From Dehalococcoidales bacterium (lineage in GTDB: Bacteria; Chloroflexota; Dehalococcoidia; Dehalococcoidales; GCA-2688105): DNA of 33,812 nucleotides. Positions 14,733 through 23,518 of this stretch are shown here, in pieces. The translations under genes were made by a program, and so were the position numbers. Location: contig DAOWJS010000006.1 in NCBI GenBank assembly GCA_030640255.1, positions 1 through 33,812 on the forward strand, written 5' to 3'. Every line of letters starts with the position of its first letter. Within the stretch, counting starts at the first letter, position 1. Under the pieces are notes generated by a model, which worked only from the letters and a program-made list of their open reading frames with translations, ran no database searches and had not been told where the DNA came from.

Positions 14733-16585
14733 CTAAACTCCGACCTCATTATACTCGCTTTTTGGTTTTCAATAAATAAGCGATGCCAGATTTCAAATAT
14801 AAGTATACTCCATAGCTTTTGAGCATTGAGGAAATTCATATTATAGCTACCTCTGGACTTCTGGAATCTGTCTAGTAGATTGGAAATATACTCTTGGTTG
14901 TAGTAATTATGTTTTGATTCGTGAAGTAATTGGGCTAAGGTATCCCTTAACGAGTGCCTAAGCCAATAATCGGCGGGCACATTAAAGCCGTATTTTCTTC
15001 GGTTTATTATCTGGTCAGGCACTAATCCGGCCATTGCTTTCCTAAAGATATACTTGCCCGTCAATCCTTTTAATTTTAGCCGTGTTGGAATGGTAAAAGC
15101 AAACTCGGCGATGTTATGGTCTAGGATAGGCACCCTTTCTTCTACAGCATGCGCCATTGTCATCTTATCTGCTTTGATAAAGAAGTCGTTGGGAAGCCAG
15201 GTTTTTATGCCGAAATAAAGCAATTTATTTAATAGCTTAGCGTCATCAGGGAAGTAATTATTCAGATTGCTATCCAGCTTGAAATCGCCTAGTTTCCTTA
15301 GTTCGTCTTCATTAAACAGGGAGAGCACGCTTAAATACTGTTCAGCCTCGCTCCGGGCAGCGAGCAGATTTAAGGCACGCCTCACATTGCTACTCTCAGG
15401 AAAATAGCTGCCGATAACGGGGAAAAGGCGATGGTTGAGGAAGCTGGGGAGTAGCTTAGAAAGATTATGCCCCACCATCATAATCTTATAATTATCATAT
15501 CCGGCAAATAGCTCATCGCCACCCTCTCCAGCCAGGACTACAGTTACTTCCTTTTTGGCGAACCTAGACAGGACATAGGTGGGCAGGGTAGCGGCATCAC
15601 CTATCGGTTCATCCATATGCCAGACCATTTCCGGCAGCAGATTCAGGTCTTTTTCGCCAACATTAAATTCATGATGTTCAGTGCCGAAGTATCGGGACAC
15701 AAATCTAGCATACTCCAGTTCATCTTCACCCTCAGCGCCAAAGCCGACCGAGAATGTCTTTATGTGGTCGGTCAATTCGCTCATTAAAGCCACGACACAG
15801 GTTGAATCCAGACCACCGCTGAGGTAGACGCCCAAGGGTACCTCAGTCATCAAGCGCTGTTTCACTGATTTTCTAAGTAGCTCTCGCAATTTTTCAACAT
15901 AATACTCCTCAGGTTCATCAGTAATATCCTCTACCAAGTCCCAGTATTTAGAGGTCTGAATTTTGCCATCTTTAAGGAGCAAGATATGTCCGGGCATCAG
16001 CTTATAAATGTTTTCCATTAGTGTTCTCTCACTGGGAACATACCTATAGGTAAAGAACTCGTTTAATGCGGTTAAATTTACATTCCGGCTAACGCCTTCA
16101 TATTCCAGGATTGCTTTCATTTCTGAGGCAAAGACGAACCTGTTACCTTTGATGTAATAATACAGGGGTTTTATTCCCAACCTATCCCTGGCTAGGAAGA
16201 GTCGCTTTTGGTTAAGGTCCCAGATGGCGAAGGCAAATATACCCTCAAGGTGGTTAACACAGCCAGTATCGTATTCTTCATAGGCATGTACGATGACCTC
16301 GGTATCACTATTGGTATAGAAGCGGTGACCCTTCTGAAGCAAGCTTGCTTTCAATTCCAGGTAGTTGTATATTTCACCATTAAATACTATCTGAATGGAA
16401 CCGTCCTCGTTGTGGATAGGCTGTCTTCCGGTAAGCAGGTCAATTACCTTCAGCCGTTGATGACCTAATGAAACACGCTCATCTAAATAACAGCCCGATT
16501 CATCCGGACCCCTGTGTTTAACCGCAGCCATCATTTTGCTAAGCAATTTCTCATCCTGCCAGTTAAAGCCAACAATGCCACACAT
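14729..16585 (-). CDS. asnB: Asparagine synthetase (glutamine-hydrolysing)
   Basis: The product is 618 aa from the ATG at 16585, giving MCGIVGFNW with Cys2 exposed after Met removal; GGAAGG precedes it. A longer in-frame start at 16633 would bury the nucleophile and is rejected. Glutaminase residues are intact: Cys2, Arg44 (GHQRLKVID), the FNGEIYN loop (68-74) and SDTE (93-96). The synthetase domain has SGGLDS at 256-261, then AGEGGDELFAGYDNY and EERVPILDHNI. The enzyme makes asparagine, or amidates another carboxylate, using Gln and ATP in the cytosol. Its place among glycosyltransferases suggests a role in sugar or glycopeptide amidation, but a free asparagine supply cannot be excluded. Confidence 0.88.
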   Translation of the reverse strand: MCGIVGFNWQDEKLLSKMMAAVKHRGPDESGCYLDERVSLGHQRLKVIDLLTGRQPIHNEDGSIQIVFNGEIYNYLELKASLLQKGHRFYTNSDTEVIVHAYEEYDTGCVNHLEGIFAFAIWDLNQKRLFLARDRLGIKPLYYYIKGNRFVFASEMKAILEYEGVSRNVNLTALNEFFTYRYVPSERTLMENIYKLMPGHILLLKDGKIQTSKYWDLVEDITDEPEEYYVEKLRELLRKSVKQRLMTEVPLGVYLSGGLDSTCVVALMSELTDHIKTFSVGFGAEGEDELEYARFVSRYFGTEHHEFNVGEKDLNLLPEMVWHMDEPIGDAATLPTYVLSRFAKKEVTVVLAGEGGDELFAGYDNYKIMMVGHNLSKLLPSFLNHRLFPVIGSYFPESSNVRRALNLLAARSEAEQYLSVLSLFNEDELRKLGDFKLDSNLNNYFPDDAKLLNKLLYFGIKTWLPNDFFIKADKMTMAHAVEERVPILDHNIAEFAFTIPTRLKLKGLTGKYIFRKAMAGLVPDQIINRRKYGFNVPADYWLRHSLRDTLAQLLHESKHNYYNQEYISNLLDRFQKSRGSYNMNFLNAQKLWSILIFEIWHRLFIENQKASIMRSEFR

Positions 16586-16602
16586 ATCTACCTTCCCACC
16601 AG

Positions 16603-18609
16603 CTATCTGATAAAACCACTGACTGAGCCACAATCATAGACTTTATGAAATCCCTGCTCGGCAAGCACCTGCCGAGGGTCATAATTCAGCTTGTAGTAAC
16701 TCCCCGAGCCGGTTCCAAAAGGATGGTTCACGATTTCATCCCTGATGAGAAGCATGTCGGAAGAACACTGACCGAAATCTCGGTTTATCAGACAAGACTG
16801 TATCCATTCCAGCTTATCTTTCAACTCAGTAAGCAGCTCCGGCGTGAGCCGAATCATTCTATAATAGCCGTCGACGCCTATAGTTCCCTCATAATTAGCT
16901 GAGAGGGTCTGCACCGCCTGCGATTCAGAAGTGGTAAGGGCAAAACGAACCACCTGATTCTGGGAAAAAGTCCGATTAGTCTGGTTAGAGGGAAAACCTA
17001 TAATAGACAGGAAGGTCAGAACAAAAATCAAAACTATCACCAAGCTAGCCTTGAAATACCTCTTGTTAAACAGCCCGAATAAGAGGGAAAAGGTTACCGC
17101 CAGCGGGATAGATAATAAAATCTCCGCCATATACCACCACCTATGTTCAATAACAGAACGACCGGTTAGCATGGGGAAATAGCCAATGCCCAGAATCAAT
17201 ACCCCAGCGATGGCTATAAAGAAAGCATAAGGATTACCAAATCTCCTGGAGAGCATATAAAAGCCGCCGATGAAAGACGCGGCAAAAAATAGGAGCATGC
17301 CCAAACTGTTAAATAAGAATTCAAATGGGGCGCTGGAAAGCGTCTCAGTTGCTGGCGGTGTAGGCTCTGGTGGTGCAACCTCTGGAGGTGTAACCTCTGG
17401 AGGTGTAGTCTCTGGAGGTGTAGTCTCTGGTGGTGCAATTCCTGATGGTGCCAAGCTCGGGGCGTAGGTAAGCCCTGCGCTGGGTGCAAAACCGTGCCTT
17501 GCATGGTAGATTAAGCCCTGGATATTTCCTGAACCAAAAGTCCACCAGCCAAACATGGCAACAGTAAAGATAAGAGCTACGCCAGCCAAAAGAGGAAAGG
17601 TAGCTAGCTTCTCTTTATAGAGTTTTTTATAAAACATGAGGCTTAACCAGAAAGTAATCAGCAATAAAGCCAGCCAGAGTGTGGCTATGACATGGGTCAG
17701 GAGCAGAGACACCATGAGCAGCCCGCAAAGGGGGATTACTATAGGGGCTTTATCTTTATGGAACTTGAGGACTAGGTAGAGGATGATAACTACTAAAGTG
17801 GCTCCTAGCCCGTTGGGGACAGTCCAATAGCCGAAGAAGATATACCAGTTAGCTACTCCCATCAGTAAGGCAGCTAGCATGCCAATCTTGGCATTGAACA
17901 GGAGCCTGCCGATAAGGAAGATAAATAGCACGTTACAAACTGCCTGCAACAAGGAAATGGAAAACATGGCAGCCATCTTGTAACCCAGTCCAGTTATTAA
18001 TGAGGTTGCCCCGATGGTAAGGTGCATAATCGGTAACTTCGTATAGATACCACCTTCAATGTGTCCTGCATTTATCCACCCCACTGTAGTCAGCCGATGC
18101 ATCCAGGTGTCCATCCCGACCATGTCGGGGAATAAAAGTAGGACTGACCATTGCAAGCTTAAGGCAATAAGGATTATTTGAAATAAGGTAAAAGGTGTCG
18201 GTGAGTTTTTAGATGGTAGAAACAATATCTTAGCTGCCAAAATGGCACTCATCGCGGCTATTGAGATGAAGTATTCCAGGGGTCTTACGTATAGTTCGGT
18301 TCGGAAGGCAAAAGACCACAAGCTATAGGTAAAAAGGGCAAAGAATACGATGTCTAAAAGCAATAGGATAGATGGCGTGGCTTGAAAATCTAGGATTGAG
18401 GGAATATCTAGTAACCTCCGGCGCTGCTTTAAGACCAGATAAGCAGCACAAGCGACAAAGGCGAGGATGGCAGCGAGGGTATAGGTAAGATGTCCTATTT
18501 GGATTTGGAGATAGGCGATTAAAACGAGAGAGAAAATAGCACCGATTGAGGCTAAAGTGCTATCTAGATTATCTCTGATGAAGGGTAACACCTTACTTCT
18601 AGAGTTCAC
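16603..18609 (-). CDS. Polytopic membrane protein, GT-C glycosyltransferase-like
   Basis: A 668-aa protein starting at a GTG with AGGAGA close upstream. It has roughly a dozen hydrophobic spans and a C-terminal soluble part of about 130 residues. After the first spans, the loop FPDMVGMDTWMHRLTTVGW, followed by GHIEGGIYTKLPIMH, has an acidic residue, a nearby His and a Pro-His pair. This resembles the first external loop of GT-C enzymes that use polyprenyl-linked donors. Mid-protein lies a Pro-rich linker of PPETT/PPEVT pentapeptides. It is the first gene of the glycan operon, just behind a strong promoter. It could transfer sugars outside the membrane; the exact family is not recognised. Confidence 0.65.
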   Translation of the reverse strand: MNSRSKVLPFIRDNLDSTLASIGAIFSLVLIAYLQIQIGHLTYTLAAILAFVACAAYLVLKQRRRLLDIPSILDFQATPSILLLLDIVFFALFTYSLWSFAFRTELYVRPLEYFISIAAMSAILAAKILFLPSKNSPTPFTLFQIILIALSLQWSVLLLFPDMVGMDTWMHRLTTVGWINAGHIEGGIYTKLPIMHLTIGATSLITGLGYKMAAMFSISLLQAVCNVLFIFLIGRLLFNAKIGMLAALLMGVANWYIFFGYWTVPNGLGATLVVIILYLVLKFHKDKAPIVIPLCGLLMVSLLLTHVIATLWLALLLITFWLSLMFYKKLYKEKLATFPLLAGVALIFTVAMFGWWTFGSGNIQGLIYHARHGFAPSAGLTYAPSLAPSGIAPPETTPPETTPPEVTPPEVAPPEPTPPATETLSSAPFEFLFNSLGMLLFFAASFIGGFYMLSRRFGNPYAFFIAIAGVLILGIGYFPMLTGRSVIEHRWWYMAEILLSIPLAVTFSLLFGLFNKRYFKASLVIVLIFVLTFLSIIGFPSNQTNRTFSQNQVVRFALTTSESQAVQTLSANYEGTIGVDGYYRMIRLTPELLTELKDKLEWIQSCLINRDFGQCSSDMLLIRDEIVNHPFGTGSGSYYKLNYDPRQVLAEQGFHKVYDCGSVSGFIR
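17354..17443 (-). repeat. Six tandem 15-bp units encoding a Pro-Pro-Glu linker
   Basis: Six near-identical 15-bp units (variants of GGAGGTGTAACCTCT as read on the plus strand) lie in frame inside the membrane protein gene. They encode PPE(T/V)(T/A) pentapeptides. Two neighbouring units (17399-17413 and 17414-17428) are identical, which points to recent slippage. The linker joins a hydrophobic block to the next and probably lies outside the cell. Confidence 0.8.
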
Positions 18610-18671
18610 AATGTCTCCTGGTTATGTTCCGTGTATAGGTTTAGGCTGTCTCTAACCGATATTTAGCTAGC

Positions 18672-18700
18672 ATTATGAACTGTGTGTGGGTTAGTGTCAA
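18672..18700 (-). promoter_or_regulatory. Sigma-70 promoter of the glycan operon
   Basis: On the minus strand, TTGACA (complement of 18695-18700) and CATAAT (complement of 18672-18677) are separated by 17 bases. The -35 box is a perfect consensus and the -10 box matches at five of six positions. It lies about 60 bp before the GTG at 18609 and is the only strong promoter seen for the seven-gene operon. Confidence 0.75.
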
Positions 18701-18822
18701 TACATTTGCGCTAGGAGCCATCTACCTATGTTTTACTTGAAAGGGGGTAGTAGGTGTCAGAGGGGTGGCTCCAGGTTTTTGGTAAAACCACGCTTTCTTC
18801 CCGATATTCTTTTAAGCTTGTC

Positions 18823-20280
18823 TTAACCCTTTATTACCCCTATGGGTCTAGACCGGGCGACGATTCGGGAGATGCCGGCGTTATGCGTCACATTGACCAC
18901 TGTGCCTACATCCTTATAAGCCTGGGAGGCTTCCTCAGCCAGACCCTTTAGGCTGCCGGCTCTGATGGTTATGCCTCGGGATTCAAGGTCCTGGCGCACC
19001 GCTTCACCCCTGAGCTCACGCTTGGCGGCAGCGCGACTCTTGACTCTACCGGCGCCGTGACAGGTGGAACCGAAGCTCTCTTTCATTGCCTGCTCCGTCC
19101 CCACCAGTATATAGGAGAATCGCCCCATGTCCCCCGGGATGAATACCGGCTGACCAATGCGGGCGTATTTGCGGGGGATATCGGGATGGCCGGCGGGGAA
19201 AGCCCGGGTTGCCCCTTTACGATGAACACAGAGCATCTCCTTCTTACCGTCCACTTCGTGCTCTTCTATCTTGGCAATATTGTGGGTAACATCATAGATA
19301 AGCTCCAGCCCAGCCTCTTCTTGGCTCATCCCCATCACCTGGCTGAAGGACTCTCTTACCCAGTGGGCGATGCACTGGCGGTTGGTCCAGGCGTAGTTGG
19401 CGGCGCATCTCATTGCTGTCAGGTAGTCCTGCCCCTCCCGAGAATCAAGAGGTGCGCAGGCTAGTTGGCGGTCAGGTAATTCAATGTTATACTTCTTCAT
19501 AGCGGCAACCATCTGCTCTATGTAGTCACCGGCAGTCTGATGCCCCAACCCTCGGGAGCCAGTATGGATAAGTAGCACAACCTGTCCTATCTGGTCGATA
19601 CCCATATCCTTGGCGATAGCCTTCTCCTGTATTTGGTCAATCACGGCTACCTCGAGAAAGTGATTCCCTGAGCCTAATGTACCTAGCTGAGGTATACCGC
19701 GTTCTTTGGCTTTCCGGCTGACACAGGCAGGGTCAGCCCCGGCCATCTCACCGCCTTCTTCGGTAGTCTCCAGGTCATCGGGTCGGCCGTATCCTTTCTC
19801 TATTGCCCAGCGCGAGCCTTTGGTCAACACCTCGTCGATTTCCCCGTGACGTAGCCTAATCTTACCCTTTGAGCCAAGCCCCGAAGGAACGTTTCTATAG
19901 AGAGCGTCAGTAAGCTCCCTTATCTTGGGGCGGACCTCAGCCTCCACTAAATTTGTCCGCAGCACCCGGACGCCACAGTTAATGTCAAAGCCGACGCCCC
20001 CTGGTGATACTACCCCATCGCTCATTCTCATCGCCGCCACGCCTCCGATGGGGAAACCATAGCCCCAGTGAATGTCGGGCATAGCCAGAGAATAGCCTAC
20101 AATCCCGGGCAGGAAGGCAACATTAGCCACCTGCTCTAGTGACTGCTCCTTTAGTATGTCATTGAGCATTCCCTGACTGGCAAACACTAACCCATCAACT
20201 CGCATCCCGGGCTTATAGCTTTTAGGTATTCGCCATCGGTAATCGTCTACTTTTTCCAACGGCCCTGTCCACGGACTCAT
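18823..20280 (-). CDS. rtcB: RNA-splicing ligase RtcB
   Basis: The product is 485 aa from the ATG at 20280, which has AGGAGG at ideal spacing; the upstream GTG lies on that site and is rejected. RtcB marks: LPGIVGYSLAMPDIHWGYGF, the metal-binding Cys102 in DINCGVR, LGTLGSGNHFLEV, HTGSRGLGHQ, and His408 in STCHGAGR, the predicted guanylylated residue. It joins RNA 2',3'-cyclic phosphate or 3'-phosphate ends to 5'-OH ends using GTP and manganese. In bacteria it serves RNA repair rather than intron removal. It follows archease by about 12 bp, and archease is the known activator of RtcB turnover. Confidence 0.95.
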   Translation of the reverse strand: MSPWTGPLEKVDDYRWRIPKSYKPGMRVDGLVFASQGMLNDILKEQSLEQVANVAFLPGIVGYSLAMPDIHWGYGFPIGGVAAMRMSDGVVSPGGVGFDINCGVRVLRTNLVEAEVRPKIRELTDALYRNVPSGLGSKGKIRLRHGEIDEVLTKGSRWAIEKGYGRPDDLETTEEGGEMAGADPACVSRKAKERGIPQLGTLGSGNHFLEVAVIDQIQEKAIAKDMGIDQIGQVVLLIHTGSRGLGHQTAGDYIEQMVAAMKKYNIELPDRQLACAPLDSREGQDYLTAMRCAANYAWTNRQCIAHWVRESFSQVMGMSQEEAGLELIYDVTHNIAKIEEHEVDGKKEMLCVHRKGATRAFPAGHPDIPRKYARIGQPVFIPGDMGRFSYILVGTEQAMKESFGSTCHGAGRVKSRAAAKRELRGEAVRQDLESRGITIRAGSLKGLAEEASQAYKDVGTVVNVTHNAGISRIVARSRPIGVIKG

Positions 20281-20292
20281 ATTCCTCACCTC

Positions 20293-20703
20293 CTAGACAT
20301 CAAAGATAACCTGAACCTGGTTTTTCTCTCTGTCTACTTTGAGCATATAATAGGTAGCTGACTTCACCCCTAGCTTCAGCTGGTGCCGGGAGGGGTTATA
20401 GGTTTCTCCCCAGCAGGTAGCCTTAAGATTGTGCTCCGTAAATTCGGTGATGTCAAATCTTTTGAATAGAAGATACTCCACGTCAAAGATATAAATGAGG
20501 TGATTAAGCCAATTAAACAGCAGACCCTCGGCGTCTTCGGCGCTTACTGCCACTGGGCGTGATTCGCCTCCTCTCACCTTATTAAGTTCGGTAATAATTG
20601 AGAAAAGGCCATAAGCGGCGTTGGCAAACGCCTCAGCCAAGCTACTGCCGTAAGCAATTAGCCCGGTATCAGCGGTGTGGTCTATTAGTTGAAACCGTTT
20701 CAT
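20293..20703 (-). CDS. Archease (RtcB activator)
   Basis: A 136-aa protein of archease length. Its N-terminus RFQLIDHTADTGLIAYGSSL carries the conserved DHTAD metal-binding signature, and the middle has the family's AFANAAYGLFSIIT helix. The C-terminus ends in a beta-strand VQVIFDV, as in other archeases. Archease promotes guanylylation and multiple turnover of RtcB. The gene sits between trpS and rtcB with gaps of 6 and about 12 bp, so it is almost certainly cotranscribed with both. Function is assigned from family and neighbour. Confidence 0.92.
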   Translation of the reverse strand: MKRFQLIDHTADTGLIAYGSSLAEAFANAAYGLFSIITELNKVRGGESRPVAVSAEDAEGLLFNWLNHLIYIFDVEYLLFKRFDITEFTEHNLKATCWGETYNPSRHQLKLGVKSATYYMLKVDREKNQVQVIFDV

Positions 20704-20709
20704 TTAAGT

Positions 20710-21693
20710 TCACCCGAGTCCGACTTTGTTCTTGACGATAGCCAAAGTTTTCTCGGCGAGTGGTCGGGCTCTAGATGCTCCCTCGGCAAGCAAGGAGTCA
20801 ATGTATGTTGGGTCGGCGGTGAATTCCCGATAACGAGACTGCAAGGGGCGTAGATTGTCAATGATTACCTCGGCCAGTTCTTGCTTGAAATCGGCATAAC
20901 CTTTACCTTCAAACCGGGCTTCTATATCGGGTCTACTGAGCCCGGTAAAGAGTTCATAGATGACCAGCAGGTTATAGATTCCGGGGCGGTTCTCATCAAA
21001 ACGGACCTCGCGCAGTGAGTCGGTAGTGGCTCGCATTATCTTGGCACGAATAGCCTCTGGTGAATCAAGCAGGTTGATGGCATGACCCGAACTTGCCTCA
21101 CTCTTGCTCATTTTTTTGGTGGGGTCGTCAAGTCCCATAATACGTGACCCGGTCTCGGGGATTAGCGGCTCCGGTAGCTTGAAAGTCTCACCATAGATTG
21201 AGTTGAATCGCTGGGCAACGTCCCGGGTAAGCTCTACATGTTGTTTTTGGTCTTCACCTACGGGCACAAGGTCGGTATCATAGAGCAGAATATCGGCTGC
21301 CATAAGTGCCGGGTAATCGAAAAGGCCGACGCTAACCTGCTCCTGCTGTTCTTGCAATTTCTGTTTAAACTGAGTCATCCTCTGCATCCATCCTATAGGG
21401 GTAAAACAGTTAAGAATCCAGGTCAGTTCAGCGTGAGCGCCAATGTGGGATTGGACGAAGACCTTGGATAGTTTAGGGTCTATGCCGGCGGCAAATAGCA
21501 GACCGGCTACCTCACGTATCTTTGACTTTAAAACATTGGGTTCCTGGGGAAGGGTGATAGCGTGTAGGTCAACAATACAAAAGATGCTGTCGAATTCAGC
21601 CTGTGAGGCTACCCAATACTTAATTGCCGCCAGGTAGTTTCCAATATGGATGTTGCCTGTTGGCTGAATGCCAGAGAATACTCGCTTTTTCAT
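20710..21693 (-). CDS. trpS: Tryptophanyl-tRNA synthetase
   Basis: A 327-aa class I synthetase, the normal bacterial TrpRS size. The HIGH-type motif is TGNIHIGNY (residues 12-20) and the KMSKS loop is at 194-198. Other family marks are SGIQPTG, GLFDYPALMAADILLYD and PVGEDQKQHVELTRD. It charges tRNA-Trp in the cytosol. The ATG has AAAGGA upstream. It is the first gene of a three-gene minus-strand operon with archease and rtcB. The pairing with an RNA-repair ligase may simply be shared RNA-related housekeeping. No T-box or trp attenuator is seen in the 158-bp upstream gap. Confidence 0.96.
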   Translation of the reverse strand: MKKRVFSGIQPTGNIHIGNYLAAIKYWVASQAEFDSIFCIVDLHAITLPQEPNVLKSKIREVAGLLFAAGIDPKLSKVFVQSHIGAHAELTWILNCFTPIGWMQRMTQFKQKLQEQQEQVSVGLFDYPALMAADILLYDTDLVPVGEDQKQHVELTRDVAQRFNSIYGETFKLPEPLIPETGSRIMGLDDPTKKMSKSEASSGHAINLLDSPEAIRAKIMRATTDSLREVRFDENRPGIYNLLVIYELFTGLSRPDIEARFEGKGYADFKQELAEVIIDNLRPLQSRYREFTADPTYIDSLLAEGASRARPLAEKTLAIVKNKVGLG

Positions 21694-21851
21694 TAACTAT
21701 TCCTTTCTTAATATATCTCCCTTATTTTATACCAAAATGGCAACCAATGTCTCTAGGTTCTGCCCAGGGCAAAGCATCCGAATGGCATTATTGGCCGTGA
21801 TTTAAATCATAAATAGGGAGGCTACCCTAACGATAATTGTCTTGCCGATGA

Positions 21852-22472
21852 TTAACCCTTTCTGGTGAATAGTAAAGGAAACACGATATCGCTTAAACAA
21901 CAGGGAATCCAAACGGCAAGGAATAAGAACAAGAAGACAAAACCGAGCAGGGGAATCCATTGGGCTATCCCGAAGGCGGTGAAATAGAATAGTGACGCCC
22001 AGGTGCTTAGCAATACATGCCCATAATGGGGGAATCCGGTTACCTGTTTCCAATAGCCAAGGGCAATACCAGCCAGTGCCGCTGAATTTATAAGCTGCCA
22101 CTTCGCCATTCCAATCACCGGCATTTTTTCAGTCTCGATAAAGGGGATGTGAAATCCCATTTCGATGTTAAGTAAGGCTCCCCCCAGATAAGGAATCACG
22201 GCATCGCTTAATGTAGCTATGCCGATTGAGCCGGTGTAGCCAATCAAAATCGCTGCCCAGATTTTGCCCTTGCTATACTTTTTATACATAGCTGTAGTTA
22301 CCATAGCGCTCAATATGATATGGATAGGGTGTAACGTATAGAAAGTAGTTTGGGAAATTGAGGCGGGGACATTGCCTAAGACTATTATGACCATGATAAT
22401 AATCCCGGTAGCAGCTCCAGCACCGGTGAAGGGAATGTGTCTCCCGAGTTCAATGGCTATTCGCCTGAACAT
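21852..22472 (-). CDS. Polytopic membrane protein, possibly Fur-regulated
   Basis: A 206-aa protein with about six hydrophobic segments. Potential metal ligands lie in or near the membrane: His12, the HPIH pair near residues 48-51, His107, and HYGH near 155-158. No transporter family is recognised. It lies 79 bp downstream of the Fur-family regulator, in the same direction. A Fur-box-like palindrome (22490-22504) sits just before its ATG, closely similar to the one before the regulator gene. This suggests control by metal status, and a permease or metal-handling role is a reasonable guess. Its ATG has only a weak ribosome site. Confidence 0.6.
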   Translation of the reverse strand: MFRRIAIELGRHIPFTGAGAATGIIIMVIIVLGNVPASISQTTFYTLHPIHIILSAMVTTAMYKKYSKGKIWAAILIGYTGSIGIATLSDAVIPYLGGALLNIEMGFHIPFIETEKMPVIGMAKWQLINSAALAGIALGYWKQVTGFPHYGHVLLSTWASLFYFTAFGIAQWIPLLGFVFLFLFLAVWIPCCLSDIVFPLLFTRKG

Positions 22473-22489
22473 TGTTTCAGTTACCTAAC

Positions 22490-22504
22490 CGAAAATCATT
22501 TTCA
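22490..22504 (-). promoter_or_regulatory. Candidate Fur box before the membrane protein gene
   Basis: On the minus strand this reads TGAAAATGATTTTCG, an inverted repeat with perfect arms GAAAAT / ATTTTC around one base. It matches 12 of 15 positions of the palindrome upstream of the fur gene and has the 7-1-7 layout of Fur-family operators. It ends 17 bases before the ATG at 22472. Confidence 0.5.
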
Positions 22505-22551
22505 ATAACATACTTAAAAATAAGCCCGGCTTCAGCAGTGTCTTAAATAAC

Positions 22552-22992
22552 TTAGGCTGAGGCTACCTTCTGGCACTTCTGGCAGTAGCCTATGAACTCA
22601 AGAAGGTGGCCCTCGATCTTAAAACCGGTCTTCCGGGATAACTTTTGCTCCAGTTCCCCGAGGTCGCATGTGGTAAAGTCAACCACCGTGTTACAGCCAG
22701 AGCAAATCAGATGGTGGTGGTGTCCTGAAGCTCTCCTGATTAGATAGCTTCGGGAGCTACCTTCGGTGTTGACCTTACAGATGACTCCAAGCTCGGCAAG
22801 CATCTCAAGCGTGCGGTAGATGGTAACCAGCCCGATGCCGGGGTGTTCTTGTTGCCCTCGCTCGTATATAGCGGCCGGGGTAAGGTGCTCATGACTAGCG
22901 GCGATTACATTTAGCACCGCGCGCCGCTGTGGGGTGAGCTTATAACCCCGCCGCCTTAGCTTAGCTATTATTTCCTTCTCTATGAGCTTCAT
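22552..22992 (-). CDS. fur: Fur-family metal-dependent repressor
   Basis: A 146-aa protein. An N-terminal winged helix carries LTPQRRAVLNVIAASHEHLT and the recognition region GIGLVTIYRTLEMLAELGV. The C-terminal dimer domain has the His cluster at residues 91-94 (GHHHHLICSGC) and two structural CxxC pairs, Cys97/Cys100 and Cys137/Cys140. Sequence alone cannot say whether it senses iron, zinc or peroxide (Fur, Zur or PerR). It has its own near-perfect promoter and an operator-like palindrome between promoter and gene, so it is probably autoregulated. The membrane protein downstream is the likely local target. Confidence 0.9.
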   Translation of the reverse strand: MKLIEKEIIAKLRRRGYKLTPQRRAVLNVIAASHEHLTPAAIYERGQQEHPGIGLVTIYRTLEMLAELGVICKVNTEGSSRSYLIRRASGHHHHLICSGCNTVVDFTTCDLGELEQKLSRKTGFKIEGHLLEFIGYCQKCQKVASA

Positions 22993-23005
22993 CTAGATTG
23001 GTAAA

Positions 23006-23020
23006 TGAAAATATTTTTCA
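23006..23020 (-). promoter_or_regulatory. Candidate Fur box before fur
   Basis: On the minus strand the site reads TGAAAAATATTTTCA, with perfect 6-base arms TGAAAA / TTTTCA. It lies just downstream of the -10 box and about 14 bases before the ATG at 22992. This position would block transcription when the repressor is bound. Confidence 0.5.
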
Positions 23021-23026
23021 ATTAGC

Positions 23027-23056
23027 ATTATAGCCGACTTGGCTAATTTTTGTCAA
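23027..23056 (-). promoter_or_regulatory. Sigma-70 promoter of fur
   Basis: TTGACA (complement of 23051-23056) and TATAAT (complement of 23027-23032) are both perfect consensus boxes, 18 bases apart. They precede the fur ATG by about 35 bp. Confidence 0.8.
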
Positions 23057-23518
23057 TACCCCGGCTCCTCTTCAGGAGGTAAGCTGGCTGGATTCTGTGA
23101 GACTTAAATTGATGATAGAGCGGTTACCACCAGACCTAAAGTTAATAACCCGATTACATAGAATTTTAACGAAAACACGAGAATTTGGGACTATATGCCA
23201 TTTGGCGAAACCGAAGATGGGAGATTTTACGATTTATCTCAATTAGGTTAGCGGGTTATATATCCCTCAAGAACTATTAGCCTAAATTTTCGTGATTGAC
23301 TGTAGGTGCTGTCATTTGCTAGTCTAATAGCCTGAAAAGTAGGGGTTAGTGGTCGTAGCTGGAGAAAGCAGTCGAACACTAATTACCTCTTCCTAAGGTT
23401 CTTGGTTTAAGCTTCGTTCCGGTTACATGGGGAAGCTTGTTAACCTTCCTTCCTGTTAGTTTCACCCAATTCCTGTTATATTGTCAGAGTAGACATTGAT
23501 TAATAGAGGAGAAAACAT
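23057..23518. other. Intergenic region between fur and the methyltransferase gene
   Basis: No gene is supported. A hairpin is possible at 23404-23445 (GGTT..AAGCTTC / GAAGCTT..AACC). GGAG lies 8 bases before the methyltransferase ATG. I find no promoter with acceptable spacing for that gene; TTGACT at 23296 has no well-placed -10 box. Confidence 0.4.

Noticed and set aside
17214..17545. Minus and plus open frames across the PPE repeat
   Set aside because: They arise because the 15-bp repeat keeps all frames open; the membrane protein frame continues far on both sides.
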